Shown piece by piece: positions 15,828 to 25,153 of a stretch of DNA of 37,080 bases. The notes under the pieces are model-generated. The model worked only from the letters and a program-made list of their open reading frames with translations. It was not told where the DNA came from and did no database searches. The position numbers and the translations under genes were made by a program. The stretch is from Methanobacteriaceae archaeon. Its GTDB lineage: Archaea > Methanobacteriota > Methanobacteria > Methanobacteriales > Methanobacteriaceae. The stretch spans positions 1 to 37,080 of the forward strand of contig JAHKLT010000049.1 in NCBI GenBank assembly GCA_020854915.1, in the 5' to 3' direction. Position 1 is the first letter of the stretch, and each line of letters opens with the position of its first letter.

Positions 15828-17923
15828 TAGTCTAAAGTAATTTTCACATCAAGAGCGCTTGATCCTTCTTCATAGACAAATATTGGGTTAACATCTAATT
15901 CAGATATTTCAGGGAAGTCTAAAGTTAATTTTGCTACTCTTTTAATAGCTTCTTTTACTTCATTAATATCTGATGGTGCTTCTCCCCTGTAACCTTCAAG
16001 TAATGTAGCTACTTTTGTAGAACTAATTTGTTGATCTATTTCATCGCAAGTTAATCCTTTTGCAAGCTTAAATGATACATCTTCAATTAGGTTTACATAG
16101 ATTCCACCCATACCAAATGCAATCATTGGGCCAAATTGTTTATCTCTAATCATTCCAACAAGAACTTCTTTACCAGATGGCATCATTTTTTGTACTTCAA
16201 CACCATCAGGGGTTATATCAGGGTGTGCTTTTTTAGCATTTTCTATTATTTCATTGAAAGTTTTTTCTGCTTCTTCTTTTGTTTCAATTCCTACTTTTAC
16301 TCCACCAATATCTGATTTATGTAAAATTTTATCTGAAGCAATTTTTAAAACTACTGGGAATTCCATTTCTTCTGCAAGTTTTCCTGCTTCTTCTGGAGAT
16401 TCAGCAAGTTTTATTGGTGCTGCTGAAATTCCATATGCTTCTGCAACTGCATATGCTTCACTACCAAGTAATGCACATCTTCCAGAATCTTTAACTTTCT
16501 TAAATATTTCAGAAACCTTATTCTTATCAATATCAGAAATATTATCTACACACTCTTCATAATTTCTCTCAAGTATTTTAGAATAGTCTGTCATTTCTTT
16601 TAAAACATGAATAGCAGTTTCAGGGAAAACATAAGTTGGTACACCATTTTCATTTAATACTTTATTAGCACTTTCAAATGTAGGACCACCCATATTTACA
16701 ACAATAATTGGTTTATCAACTCTTTTTTTAGCATCTAAAATAGCTTCAGCAGTTTCTTCAGGTTGTGCAGATGCAGTTGGACAGATCATAATAACTAAGC
16801 TATCAACATCATCATTTTCTAAAACGATATCTAATGTTTCTTCGTATCTTTTTGCTGGAGCATCTCCTAAAACATCGATAGGATTGTTAACACTTCCTTC
16901 ATCAGGAATACAATCTCTTAATCTTTTTTTAGTATCATTATCAAATTGGAATAATTCTAATCCTGCCTTTTCCATTGCATCAACAGTTACTACTCCTCCT
17001 CCACCAGCATTGGTAATAATAGCCACTTTATCCCCTTTTGGAAGTGGTGCTTTAGAAAATCCTAATCCTAAATCAAATAATTCTCTCATTGTTTCTGCAC
17101 GAATTAATCCTGATTGATCAAAAGCAGTATCAAATGCTAAGTCACTACCAGCTAATGCACCAGTATGTGATGATGCTGCTTCTGCACCTGCAGAACTAGA
17201 TCCTGATTTAAGGATGATAAATGGTTTTTTCATTGAGATTTTTCTCATAGATCTTATAAAATCTTCATCATCCGCTATTGATTCTAAATAAGCAATAACA
17301 ACGGATGTTTCAGGATCATCAGCTAAATATTTCATAAGTTCAATTTCTGGAACACCAGCTTTATTTCCAAGACTTATTAATTTACTAAAACCAATTCCTG
17401 AAGTTAAACTCCAATCAATAACAGCTACCATCATTGCTCCACTTTGTGATAAGAAAGCAACATTTCCTTCAGGAGCCATACATTGTGCAAATGAAGAGTT
17501 TAATGGAGTATGAGAATCGGAAGTTCCTAAACTGTTTGGTCCGATAAGATTTATCTCATATTCTTCTACTAAAGATTTTAATTCTTCTTCTAATTCAATT
17601 CCTTTTCCACCAACTTCTTTAAATCCAGCACTGATAATAACCATATTTTCAACACCAGATTCACCACACTCTTTTACTGTTTCATTAACAAAAGCAGCAG
17701 GAATTGACATTACAACTAAATCTACTTTTTCAGGAACATCTTTAATACTTTTATATGCTTTTATTCCTTGGATTTCATCTGATTTTGGATTTATTGGGTA
17801 TATAGTACCCTTGTATCCGTCAGATACCATGTTATCTATAACTAGATAACCTACTTTGCCTTTCTGATTAGATGCGCCTATTACAGCCACAGAATCAGGT
17901 TTAAACATTTTCTCTAAATTCAT
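15827..17923 (-). CDS. ADP-forming acetate/acyl-CoA synthetase, fused alpha-beta
   Basis: A 698-residue cytoplasmic enzyme of the NDP-forming acyl-CoA synthetase family, which couples acyl-CoA plus ADP plus phosphate to acid plus ATP and can run in reverse. Residues 1-130 form a CoA-binding Rossmann domain (FKPDSVAVIGASNQKGKVGY). The succinyl-CoA-synthetase-like domains follow, with the phosphohistidine His253 in SSHTGALAGSD. The GGGGVVTVDAMEKAGLE segment is near 314-330. The C-terminal 220 residues are the ATP-grasp beta part (FPVVLKIASDKILHKSD, then FGPMIAFGMGGIYVNLIEDV). In some archaea alpha and beta are separate genes; here they are fused. AAAGGAGAAAAAAG precedes the ATG. The substrate acid cannot be told from sequence, and acetate is the default guess. 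Confidence 0.92.
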   Translation of the reverse strand: MNLEKMFKPDSVAVIGASNQKGKVGYLVIDNMVSDGYKGTIYPINPKSDEIQGIKAYKSIKDVPEKVDLVVMSIPAAFVNETVKECGESGVENMVIISAGFKEVGGKGIELEEELKSLVEEYEINLIGPNSLGTSDSHTPLNSSFAQCMAPEGNVAFLSQSGAMMVAVIDWSLTSGIGFSKLISLGNKAGVPEIELMKYLADDPETSVVIAYLESIADDEDFIRSMRKISMKKPFIILKSGSSSAGAEAASSHTGALAGSDLAFDTAFDQSGLIRAETMRELFDLGLGFSKAPLPKGDKVAIITNAGGGGVVTVDAMEKAGLELFQFDNDTKKRLRDCIPDEGSVNNPIDVLGDAPAKRYEETLDIVLENDDVDSLVIMICPTASAQPEETAEAILDAKKRVDKPIIVVNMGGPTFESANKVLNENGVPTYVFPETAIHVLKEMTDYSKILERNYEECVDNISDIDKNKVSEIFKKVKDSGRCALLGSEAYAVAEAYGISAAPIKLAESPEEAGKLAEEMEFPVVLKIASDKILHKSDIGGVKVGIETKEEAEKTFNEIIENAKKAHPDITPDGVEVQKMMPSGKEVLVGMIRDKQFGPMIAFGMGGIYVNLIEDVSFKLAKGLTCDEIDQQISSTKVATLLEGYRGEAPSDINEVKEAIKRVAKLTLDFPEISELDVNPIFVYEEGSSALDVKITLD

Positions 17924-18351
17924 GCTTTTTTCTCCTTTGTATTTAAGCTATTTTTTGCTAATTATTATTTATAATGATAAATAATTAACAATTATTTTTT
18001 AAGATAATTTACTAATTTATAGTATATAAAAGTATTGTAAAAACTTGTTTTATATTAATAGAAATATTTTTTGATTTATTTTTAAATATATCTTAATTTT
18101 TATTACTAAATTAAATTTTTATCAATTATTGTTAAATCTTAATAAATATTGATATAAATTAAACAATATCTAAATAAATAGATTAATTAATAATTTTTTC
18201 TTATTATTATCATGATTATTTTATGATTTGAATTTATTTTAACTTTTTACAATAAAATTTAAATACTTATTTTTATATAAGTTTATATACTAAATGTTAA
18301 TTTAGTTAATCAAAATCTTTTATGATTTCTTTAAAAAGCTATGGTGTATCT
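17924..18351. promoter_or_regulatory. Divergent promoter region, very AT-rich
   Basis: This 428-base stretch between the divergent synthetase and DUF2121 genes contains no gene. On the minus strand, TTTTATATA at 18023-18031 would put the synthetase message start near 18000, with a leader of about 75 bases. On the plus strand, two overlapping TTTATATA boxes (18272-18279 and 18282-18289) would start the DUF2121 message near 18305-18315. Nothing else was recognised in the AT-rich centre. Confidence 0.45.
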
Positions 18352-19275
18352 ATGAGTTTAATTATTGCATATATTGGAAAAAAAGGATGTGTAATGGCTA
18401 GCGATAAAAGAAAAATAGCTTATTTTGGAAATGAAGAAAATAGGGATCTTTTAGAAAAGGAATTGTACTCTGGTGAAATTCAATCTGATGAAGAACTTTA
18501 CAGAAGAGCTAGTGAACTAAAAGTAGCAATAAAAATAACAGATGATTCAAGTAAAATAAGAACTATTGAAAATGCTATTGTTGGCGAAGTAAGTTCTAAA
18601 GGACCTTTTGAAACTAAAAGAAAGCGAATTTATGGAACTACAATGGGATATCAGATTATAGAATTAATTGGTTCTGATATAGTTTCCAGAGAAAAACATG
18701 AGAAAGCTATTGTACTTTTTGGTAATAAGGTTAGTAAATCTTTAGCTGAAAAATTAATTAATCAGAAATGGAAATCATCTTTTAGCTTAAAATTCATGGA
18801 AGATATATTTAGAGAAATCTTAAAAGAAGTATCTAATCAAACACCTTCAGTTGGTAATGATTTTGATGTTTTAATAAAAAAACCTACTTTAGACAAAAGT
18901 TCATCTCAAGAATACTTAGATAAAATTATTGACAGAGATATCAAATTACTTTTTAAGTTTCGACAAAAACTTGAAGTGGATTTACTTGAAAAGAAAAAAA
19001 CCATTGAACTAGCATCAAAAATTATAGATGAAGGAGAAATTGGGAAAGTTACAAATGTTGACAATAAAATGTTAAACGTTGTTTTAAATTCAGATGTACA
19101 AGCATTTAATAGTAATTGGAAGCAACTTGCAAAGCCTAATGATGAAGTGGTTATGATTAGTGAGAACGGCGATGAAATTAAAGTAGGTGACAAAGTAGTA
19201 ATTAAAAATGAAAAATTATGTTTAGAGAGAAATAAAGTTAATCTTACATGCGATATTATTTTATGTAATGTATGA
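18352..19275 (+). CDS. DUF2121-type protein with a proteasome-like (Ntn) N terminus
   Basis: A 307-residue protein of a family found in methanogens and annotated as DUF2121; the biochemical role is unknown. Its N terminus MSLIIAYIGKKGCVMASDKR reads like a proteasome beta subunit. If Met1 is removed, Ser becomes residue 1, and Asp and Arg fall exactly at positions 17 and 19, as in TTT...(D17)x(R19). The middle (120-225) is helical and charged (IVSREKHEKAIVLFGNKVSK). The C-terminal 75 residues form a small beta domain (EGEIGKVTNVDNKMLNVVL, then EIKVGDKVVIKNEKL) resembling an OB or barrel fold. The frame could start 30 bases earlier, but that ATG has no ribosome site, while GGTG lies just ahead of this one. 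The MBL gene follows after 57 bases. Confidence 0.75.
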   Translation: MSLIIAYIGKKGCVMASDKRKIAYFGNEENRDLLEKELYSGEIQSDEELYRRASELKVAIKITDDSSKIRTIENAIVGEVSSKGPFETKRKRIYGTTMGYQIIELIGSDIVSREKHEKAIVLFGNKVSKSLAEKLINQKWKSSFSLKFMEDIFREILKEVSNQTPSVGNDFDVLIKKPTLDKSSSQEYLDKIIDRDIKLLFKFRQKLEVDLLEKKKTIELASKIIDEGEIGKVTNVDNKMLNVVLNSDVQAFNSNWKQLAKPNDEVVMISENGDEIKVGDKVVIKNEKLCLERNKVNLTCDIILCNV

Positions 19276-19332
19276 TTAATTATCTCTGTAAACTCTTTAA
19301 TATTCATTTCTGCTTTAAATAAAGGAGTTAAA

Positions 19333-20256
19333 ATGAGGATTACATTTTTAGGAACAGGTGGAGGAAGATTTGCAACTATCAGCCAAAAAAGAATGACTGG
19401 TGGATTTAGAATTGATGATTTTAATGGAAAAAACTATCATATTGATCCAGGTCCAGGTGCATTAGTTAGATCTTATCAGTTTGGAGTAGATCCAAAAAGA
19501 CTAGATGGTATTTTTGTATCTCATGCACATACTGATCATTATACAGATACTGAAGTTTTAATTGAAGCTATGACTAGAGGTATGACTAAGGAAAATGGTG
19601 TCATAATGGGTAGTCGTAGTGTGTTTGAAGGGTTTAAAGAATGGGGTCCATGTGTATCTAAATATCACAAAACTAATTCAGAAAATCTTATTTTAGGCCC
19701 TAATAAATCTAAAACCTTAGACAATATGACTATAAAAGGTACTAAAACAGTTCATGGTGATCCTACATATGTTGGATTCCAAATGGAACATGATGATTTT
19801 AGATTATCTTACACTGCAGATACAAGTTATTTTGATAAATTACCTAATTATCATAAAAATGCAAATATATTGATAGCTAGTGTAATAAGGCCAGGATCTA
19901 AATCAATTAAAGGACATATGTCTTCAGATAGATTTTTACAATTAATTGAAGAAGTTAAACCAGATTTAGCTATTATGACACATTTTGGACTTAAAATGTT
20001 AAATGCAAATCCAATTTTAGAAGCAAAAAATATTTTAAGTAAAACAGGTATAAAAACAATAGCTGCATTTGATGGAATGTCTTTAGATATTAATTTAGTA
20101 AATCCTGCAAAATCAAAATTCATATCACTTAAAGATAATGTTGCAAGATCATTTAAAACTAGTCAACAATCTACATTTGGAAGTATTATTAATAAAAAGG
20201 AAAATAACTATAATAATAAAGTAGTAAGTTATACAAGAGATTTTGGTGAAAAATAA
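19333..20256 (+). CDS. Metallo-beta-lactamase-fold hydrolase
   Basis: A 307-residue MBL-fold protein. The N terminus MRITFLGTGGGR is typical of the RNase Z-like side of the family. The metal site HAHTDH has His64, His66, Asp68 and His69; further ligands are the histidine in TVHGDP, the aspartate in YTADTSYF and the histidine in IMTHFGL. The last 50 residues are a polar, basic tail. The substrate is unknown: it lacks an evident exosite of tRNase Z, and a small-molecule or nucleic-acid phosphodiester is possible. AAAGGAG lies ahead of the ATG. It follows the DUF2121 gene by 57 bases and meets aroC tail to tail, two bases apart. Confidence 0.85.
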   Translation: MRITFLGTGGGRFATISQKRMTGGFRIDDFNGKNYHIDPGPGALVRSYQFGVDPKRLDGIFVSHAHTDHYTDTEVLIEAMTRGMTKENGVIMGSRSVFEGFKEWGPCVSKYHKTNSENLILGPNKSKTLDNMTIKGTKTVHGDPTYVGFQMEHDDFRLSYTADTSYFDKLPNYHKNANILIASVIRPGSKSIKGHMSSDRFLQLIEEVKPDLAIMTHFGLKMLNANPILEAKNILSKTGIKTIAAFDGMSLDINLVNPAKSKFISLKDNVARSFKTSQQSTFGSIINKKENNYNNKVVSYTRDFGEK

Positions 20257-20258
20257 AA

Positions 20259-21353
20259 TTATTTTTCTAAATTTTCTGGATTAATAAAACCAGAACGTAA
20301 TAAATGATCTGCAATTATAATAGCTGTAGATGATTCACTCACAGCTGTTATTCTAGGACATATACAAGGATCATGTCTTCCTTTTATGTTTACTGTTTTA
20401 TTTTCTAATTTTTCTAAATCTACTGTTTCTTGACATTGACTTATAGAAGGCGTAGGTTTTACAGCTATTCTTGATATTATTGGCATTCCGTTACTAATTC
20501 CTCCAATAATTCCACCATTATTGTTAGATTTTGTAAATATTTTTTTATTTTCTATGTATAATTCATCATTAATTTCACTTGCAGATTTATTTGCAACATC
20601 AAAGCCTAAACCGATTTCCACACCTTTAACAGAACCAATTCCCATTAGTATTTGGGCCAAATCACCATCTAATTTTCCAAAAACAGGTTCACCTAAACCA
20701 GCAGTAACTCCAATAGCTATTGTCTCAACAATTCCTCCAATAGAATCATTCTGAGATTTTTTATCTAAAATCAATTCTTCCATTTCTTTAGCTACTTTTA
20801 AATCAGCACATCTAACGGGATTTTTAAAAATATTTTCTTCAATTGTTTTAAAATCATGATTTGGAGCTATAATATTTCCAATTTGTTTTACATGTGAAAT
20901 TACTTTGATATTTTTTAAAAGAAGTAATTTTTTAGCTATTGCTCCACCAATTACATGTGAAATAGTTATTCTACCACTTCCACGACCTCCTCCATTGTAA
21001 TCATAATTTCCATACTTTTCTATCCATCCATAATCTCCATGTGATGGTCGAGGAGTATTTTTTAAGGTAGAATAATCTTTTGAATGTTGATCATTATTAA
21101 ATATAATTCCAGTAATTGGTGTTCCATCTGTTTTTCCATTAAAAATTCCTGAAACTAAATTAATTTTATCTTCTTCTTTTCTTGATGTTGTAAGTTTACT
21201 TGTACCTGGTTTTCTTTTATCTAATTCTTTTTGAATATCTTCAGAACTTAATTCTAAATTAGCAGGACATCCATCAACAACAGCTCCAATAGCTTTCCCA
21301 TGACTTGATCCAAAACCTGTAACTTTAAATTTTTTCCCTATGGTATTTGTCAT
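20259..21353 (-). CDS. aroC: Chorismate synthase
   Basis: A 364-residue FMN-dependent enzyme that makes chorismate from EPSP, the last step of the shared aromatic pathway. The family signatures are present: [18 protein letters not shown] (14-31), [26 protein letters not shown] (about 102-110), [17 protein letters not shown] (122-138), and near the end [17 protein letters not shown]. The histidines of the GSSHG and RPSHGDYG motifs are the catalytic ones. It is transcribed alone on the minus strand, apart from aroA at 8541-9806. Its start lies about 90 bases from the divergent MagIII-like gene, so the two promoters share a short region. Confidence 0.96.
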   Translation of the reverse strand: MTNTIGKKFKVTGFGSSHGKAIGAVVDGCPANLELSSEDIQKELDKRKPGTSKLTTSRKEEDKINLVSGIFNGKTDGTPITGIIFNNDQHSKDYSTLKNTPRPSHGDYGWIEKYGNYDYNGGGRGSGRITISHVIGGAIAKKLLLLKNIKVISHVKQIGNIIAPNHDFKTIEENIFKNPVRCADLKVAKEMEELILDKKSQNDSIGGIVETIAIGVTAGLGEPVFGKLDGDLAQILMGIGSVKGVEIGLGFDVANKSASEINDELYIENKKIFTKSNNNGGIIGGISNGMPIISRIAVKPTPSISQCQETVDLEKLENKTVNIKGRHDPCICPRITAVSESSTAIIIADHLLRSGFINPENLEK

Positions 21354-21445
21354 AATTTCACTTTAGAAATATTTTTGATTTAAAATTTATTTAATCTTAT
21401 TTATTTCTTAATAAAATTTAAGTATATTTAATACATAATATTTAT

Positions 21446-22150
21446 ATGGATGATTATGATTTAATTTATAAAAAATTATTAAAAAATTATTCTAATCAAG
21501 GTTGGTGGCCTTCAATTGGTTTTGATGGTAAAAATCCAACAAAAACAGGGGTTATTAAAGGATATCATCCTGGATTTTATGAATTTCCAAGAAATACTAC
21601 AGAACTATTTGAAATTATTATAGGAGCTATTTTAACCCAAAATACTTCTTGGACTTCAGTTGAGAAATCTTTAATAAATCTAAGAGAATATATTAATTTT
21701 GATGCTCAAGAATTACTTGATTTTTCAAAAAATAATGAAAATAAATTCAAAGAAGCTATTAAACCTGCAGGTTATTATAATCAGAAATTTAATTATCTAA
21801 TAAATATTTCTGAGTTTTATTTAAGCTTAAATGGCAATACTCCTTCAAGAGAAGAAATTTTAAATGTTAAAGGTGTGGGTAATGAAACTGCAGATTCTAT
21901 TTTATTGTATGGATATGGAGAGAAGCAATTTGTTATTGATGCATATACAAAAAGGATTTTTTCATATTTAGGCTTAATTAAAGAGAAAGATAGCTATTTA
22001 AAGATAAAAAATTTATTTGAAGAGAATTTCAATGGTGATGTTAAAGATTTTCAAGAATATCATGCATTAATTGTTGAACATGGTAAAAGACATTATTCAA
22101 AAAAACCTTATGGTGTTAATGATAAATTATTAAATAATTTTAAAAAGTGA
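21446..22150 (+). CDS. MagIII-like DNA glycosylase (HhH-GPD, no iron-sulfur cluster)
   Basis: A 234-residue relative of endonuclease III. The fold signatures are there: LFEIIIGAILTQNTSW (54-69), the helix-hairpin-helix VKGVGNETADSILLYG (141-156) and the catalytic Asp165 in VIDAYTKRI. The lysine that gives endonuclease III its lyase activity is replaced by Glu147, and the C-terminal four-cysteine cluster is absent. This combination is that of MagIII, the 3-methyladenine glycosylase of Helicobacter, so a single-function alkyl-base glycosylase is the best guess. It lacks any nuclease partner next to it. hemB starts five bases after its stop, making it the first gene of a four-gene run. Confidence 0.85.
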   Translation: MDDYDLIYKKLLKNYSNQGWWPSIGFDGKNPTKTGVIKGYHPGFYEFPRNTTELFEIIIGAILTQNTSWTSVEKSLINLREYINFDAQELLDFSKNNENKFKEAIKPAGYYNQKFNYLINISEFYLSLNGNTPSREEILNVKGVGNETADSILLYGYGEKQFVIDAYTKRIFSYLGLIKEKDSYLKIKNLFEENFNGDVKDFQEYHALIVEHGKRHYSKKPYGVNDKLLNNFKK

Positions 22151-22155
22151 TTTAG

Positions 22156-23148
22156 ATGTTTCCAATAACTAGAATGAGAAGACTTAGAAAGAATTCTAAA
22201 ATTAGAGATATTGTTCGTGAAGTTAAACTAAATAAAGAAGATTTAATTTATCCAATTTATTTTAAAGAAGATTTAAAAAATGGTGAAAAAGAAGAAATAA
22301 TGACAATGCCAAGGGAATATAGGTATTCTCTTGATGCAGGTATTGAATTTGCAAAAGATTTAGAAAATAAAGGACTTAAATCTATTATTGTTTTTGGAAT
22401 TCCAAATGAAGATAAAAAAGATGAAATTGCTTCTCCTTCTCGATTGAAAGATGGTATTGTACAAAAAGCAATAGCTAAATTAAAATCAGAAACAGATTTA
22501 GTTGTTATAAGTGATGTTTGTCTTTGTCAATACACTTCTCATGGTCATTGTGGTTTAATCAATGAAAATAAGGAATGTGATGATAATCTTGAAGTTTTAA
22601 ATGATGAATCTTTAGATTATTTAGCACAAATGGCTCTATCCCATGCAGAAGCAGGAGTAGATATTGTAGCACCTTCAGATATGATGGATGGTAGAGTTGG
22701 GGTTATAAGAGAAGTTTTAGATGAGAATAATTTTAAAAATATTGGAATAATGTCTTATTCAGTAAAATATGCATCTTCTTTTTATGAACCTTTTAGAGAT
22801 GCAGCTTGTTCTTGTCCATGTGAAGGTGATCGTAAGTCATATCAGATGGATCCAGCAAATATTAAAGAAGCTATTCGTGAATGTGAATTAGATATTGGGG
22901 AAGGTGCAGATTTTTTAATGGTTAAACCTGCATTAGCTTTTTTAGATATTATTAAATTAGTTGATGAAAATTTTAACTTACCCCTTGTAGCTTATAGTGT
23001 TAGTGGTGAATATTCTATGATTATGGCATCAATAGCTAGTGGATATCTAACTGAAGATGCTATTTTAGAAAGCCTTCTTTCAATTAAACGAGCTGGTGCA
23101 AATTTAATCATAACAAATTTTGCAGCAAATATACTTGATAAACTATAA
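22156..23148 (+). CDS. hemB: Porphobilinogen synthase (delta-aminolevulinate dehydratase)
   Basis: A 330-residue enzyme that joins two 5-aminolevulinate molecules to porphobilinogen, needed here for coenzyme F430, corrinoids and sirohaem. The two Schiff-base lysines are Lys204 ([12 protein letters not shown]) and Lys257 ([12 protein letters not shown]). The catalytic zinc ligands Cys122, Cys124 and Cys132 ([14 protein letters not shown]) show a zinc-dependent form. Length and order of motifs are normal. It lies five bases after the MagIII-like gene and 12 bases before a CitG-like gene, so it is almost certainly co-transcribed with both. Confidence 0.97.
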   Translation: MFPITRMRRLRKNSKIRDIVREVKLNKEDLIYPIYFKEDLKNGEKEEIMTMPREYRYSLDAGIEFAKDLENKGLKSIIVFGIPNEDKKDEIASPSRLKDGIVQKAIAKLKSETDLVVISDVCLCQYTSHGHCGLINENKECDDNLEVLNDESLDYLAQMALSHAEAGVDIVAPSDMMDGRVGVIREVLDENNFKNIGIMSYSVKYASSFYEPFRDAACSCPCEGDRKSYQMDPANIKEAIRECELDIGEGADFLMVKPALAFLDIIKLVDENFNLPLVAYSVSGEYSMIMASIASGYLTEDAILESLLSIKRAGANLIITNFAANILDKL

Positions 23149-23160
23149 GTTGGCCATTAA

Positions 23161-24045
23161 ATGGATTCTAAAAAAATATCTCAGATAGCTCAAATAGCAT
23201 CAGTTCTAGAAGTTAGTGGATATCCAAAACCTGGAAATGTTCATAGAATGAGAGATTTTCATGATATGGCATTTGAAGATTTTTTAATTAGTGCAATAGC
23301 TATTGGAGAATCTGTAAAATCACTTTCAATTAATGCATTTAAAAACAAAAACGACTTATCTAAGATTAAATTAGGAGAACACATACTAAAAGGAGTCATA
23401 GAAACAGATAATTGGATTAAAAACAATACAAATCTTGGAATCATAATGATGATCATGCCAATTGCAGCATCAGCATCTATAAGCTCTAATTTTAATGAGC
23501 TACAAGAAAATATTGATAATATTTTAAAATCTACAACTTTAGATGATGCAATAAGTCTATATAAAGCTATTAATATTGCAGATGCAGGTGGAATGGGTAA
23601 TCAAGAAGAATTTGATGTTACTGATAGTGAAGCTATTTTTGAACTTAAAAAAAATAAACAAACAATGTATGATGTTTTAGAAATATCCTCTTCTTGGGAT
23701 AATCTTGCATACGAACTTACAAATAAAATGCCAACTTGTTTTAATATAGCTTATCCTACTTTTTACAAATTAAAAAAAGAATCATCTATAAACAATGCTA
23801 CTTTAACCACATTTTTAACTATTTTATCAGAACTTCCAGATACATTAATATCTAGAAAATACGGTCTAAGTAAAGCCCAAGAAATATCTCTAAAAGCTAA
23901 AAAAGTTTTAAATCATCTTGATAAAAAAACTATTAATGATTTTGATGATTATTTATTTGAAAATAAATTCAATCCAGGAACAACAGCAGATCTAACAGCA
24001 GCTTCAATAATGATTAGCTATTTAAAAGAAGAATTTGATAAATAG
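23161..24045 (+). CDS. CitG/MdcB-like triphosphoribosyl-dephospho-CoA synthase family protein
   Basis: A 294-residue protein of the CitG family. The family hallmark is SGYPKPGNVHRMRDFHDM (19-36), followed by FEDFLISAIAIG, NLGIIMMIMPIAAS (near 90-104), ADAGGMGNQEEFDV (near 140) and, at the end, FNPGTTADLTAASIMISYL. In bacteria CitG makes the prosthetic-group precursor of citrate lyase, but no citrate or malonate lyase gene is nearby and methanogens are not known to use citrate. The archaeal proteins probably act on a different nucleotide or coenzyme. It starts 12 bases after hemB and ends eight bases before an ACR3-like transporter, within one operon. Confidence 0.8.
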   Translation: MDSKKISQIAQIASVLEVSGYPKPGNVHRMRDFHDMAFEDFLISAIAIGESVKSLSINAFKNKNDLSKIKLGEHILKGVIETDNWIKNNTNLGIIMMIMPIAASASISSNFNELQENIDNILKSTTLDDAISLYKAINIADAGGMGNQEEFDVTDSEAIFELKKNKQTMYDVLEISSSWDNLAYELTNKMPTCFNIAYPTFYKLKKESSINNATLTTFLTILSELPDTLISRKYGLSKAQEISLKAKKVLNHLDKKTINDFDDYLFENKFNPGTTADLTAASIMISYLKEEFDK

Positions 24046-24053
24046 GTTTTTAT

Positions 24054-24995
24054 ATGGAATTACTTGAAAAATTAGAACCAATCTTAATCTTCTCAGCAAT
24101 AATTTTAGGATTAATATTTAGTGATATAAGTTTTCTAAAAGATAATGGTTCCTTTTTAATAACATTATTTTTATTTTTAATGCTTTTTGGAGTGTTCTTA
24201 GAAATACCTTTTAATGATTTAAAAAATAGCTTTTCTAATTTTAAATTTACAAAAACAAGTATCATAATTAATTTCTTATGGACACCACTGTTTGGATACT
24301 TCTTAGGCTCAATATTCTTACATAATAATCTAGATATCTTTATAGGATTTTTCATGCTTATTTTAACACCATGTACTGATTGGTATCTTTTATTTACAAA
24401 AATATCTAAAGGTGATCTACCTTTAAGCTTATCAATATTACCAATAAATCTAATTTTACAAATAATACTACTTCCAATTTATCTTATATTGTTCTTTTCA
24501 AGTTCCAATACACTTAATTTAATTGATCTTGGAATTAGTTTTTTAGTAATTATTATAATTCCATTTGCTTTAGCACAGATTACTAAATATCTATTAAAAA
24601 ATAATTTAGAAAATAAATTTATATCATTCTTTTCTAATTTACAAGTGTTTTTCTTATCTCTAGCTATTTTTGCTATTTTTGCAAGTGAAGGAAAAGCTTT
24701 ATTTGATAATTTATATTCTATTTCATCTATCTTTATTCCACTTATGATATTTTTCATAGTTACTTTTATTATAGATTTCTTTGTATCTAGAAAAATAAAT
24801 TTCACATATAAAGAGTATTCTAGCTTAACATTAACTACACTTGCACGTAATTCCCCTTTGGCACTTGCTATTGCTGTAAATTCATTTCCAAATAGCGAAC
24901 TTATAGTTATTGCCCTTGTAATAGGTCCATTAATTGAACTACCAGTTTTATATCTTGTTTCACAGATTTTACTTAAAATTAAGAGTTTTTATTAA
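24054..24995 (+). CDS. ACR3/bile-acid-sodium-symporter-like transporter
   Basis: A 313-residue membrane protein with about ten helices. The segment LILTPCTDWYLLFTKISKGD (near 102-121) matches the conserved cysteine region of ACR3-type arsenite carriers and their relatives (PCT followed by a hydrophobic stretch and KG), and ARNSPLALAIA near 262 fits the second conserved region of the bile acid/sodium symporter superfamily. Arsenite export is therefore the best family-level guess, but a different organic anion is possible given the hemB/CitG-like neighbours. It starts eight bases after the CitG-like gene and is the last gene of the operon. An ArsR-type regulator exists at 36057 but is not adjacent. 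Confidence 0.75.
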   Translation: MELLEKLEPILIFSAIILGLIFSDISFLKDNGSFLITLFLFLMLFGVFLEIPFNDLKNSFSNFKFTKTSIIINFLWTPLFGYFLGSIFLHNNLDIFIGFFMLILTPCTDWYLLFTKISKGDLPLSLSILPINLILQIILLPIYLILFFSSSNTLNLIDLGISFLVIIIIPFALAQITKYLLKNNLENKFISFFSNLQVFFLSLAIFAIFASEGKALFDNLYSISSIFIPLMIFFIVTFIIDFFVSRKINFTYKEYSSLTLTTLARNSPLALAIAVNSFPNSELIVIALVIGPLIELPVLYLVSQILLKIKSFY

Positions 24996-25153
24996 GATTT
25001 TCTTCTTTTAATTAAATTAGTAATAAATAAATCTGCAATAAACTGTGCAAATATAAAAATTAATATAGATGATATTATTGCAATAATAAGTTAAAACCTA
25101 ATTGATTCTTTTTTAGCTATTTCAATATTATCATATTTATCTCTATCTTCCAT
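24992..25153 (-). pseudogene. Small membrane protein with an in-frame stop
   Basis: From the ATG at 25153 the minus strand reads MEDRDKYDNIEIAKKESIRF, then TAA, then in the same frame one membrane helix (IIAIISSILIFIFAQFIAD) and a basic tail (TNLIKRRKS) to a stop at 24994-24992. The whole would be a 53-residue single-helix protein. The single stop codon between the polar head and the helix breaks it. Its end overlaps the end of the convergent transporter gene by three bases. Confidence 0.4.

Noticed and set aside
16254-17117. Plus-strand open frames within the acyl-CoA synthetase gene
   Set aside because: They are antisense to a long, strongly conserved gene and encode low-complexity peptides without motifs.
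24992-25153. In-frame stop read through as pyrrolysine or selenocysteine
   Set aside because: The codon is TAA, which is used by neither; decay is simpler.
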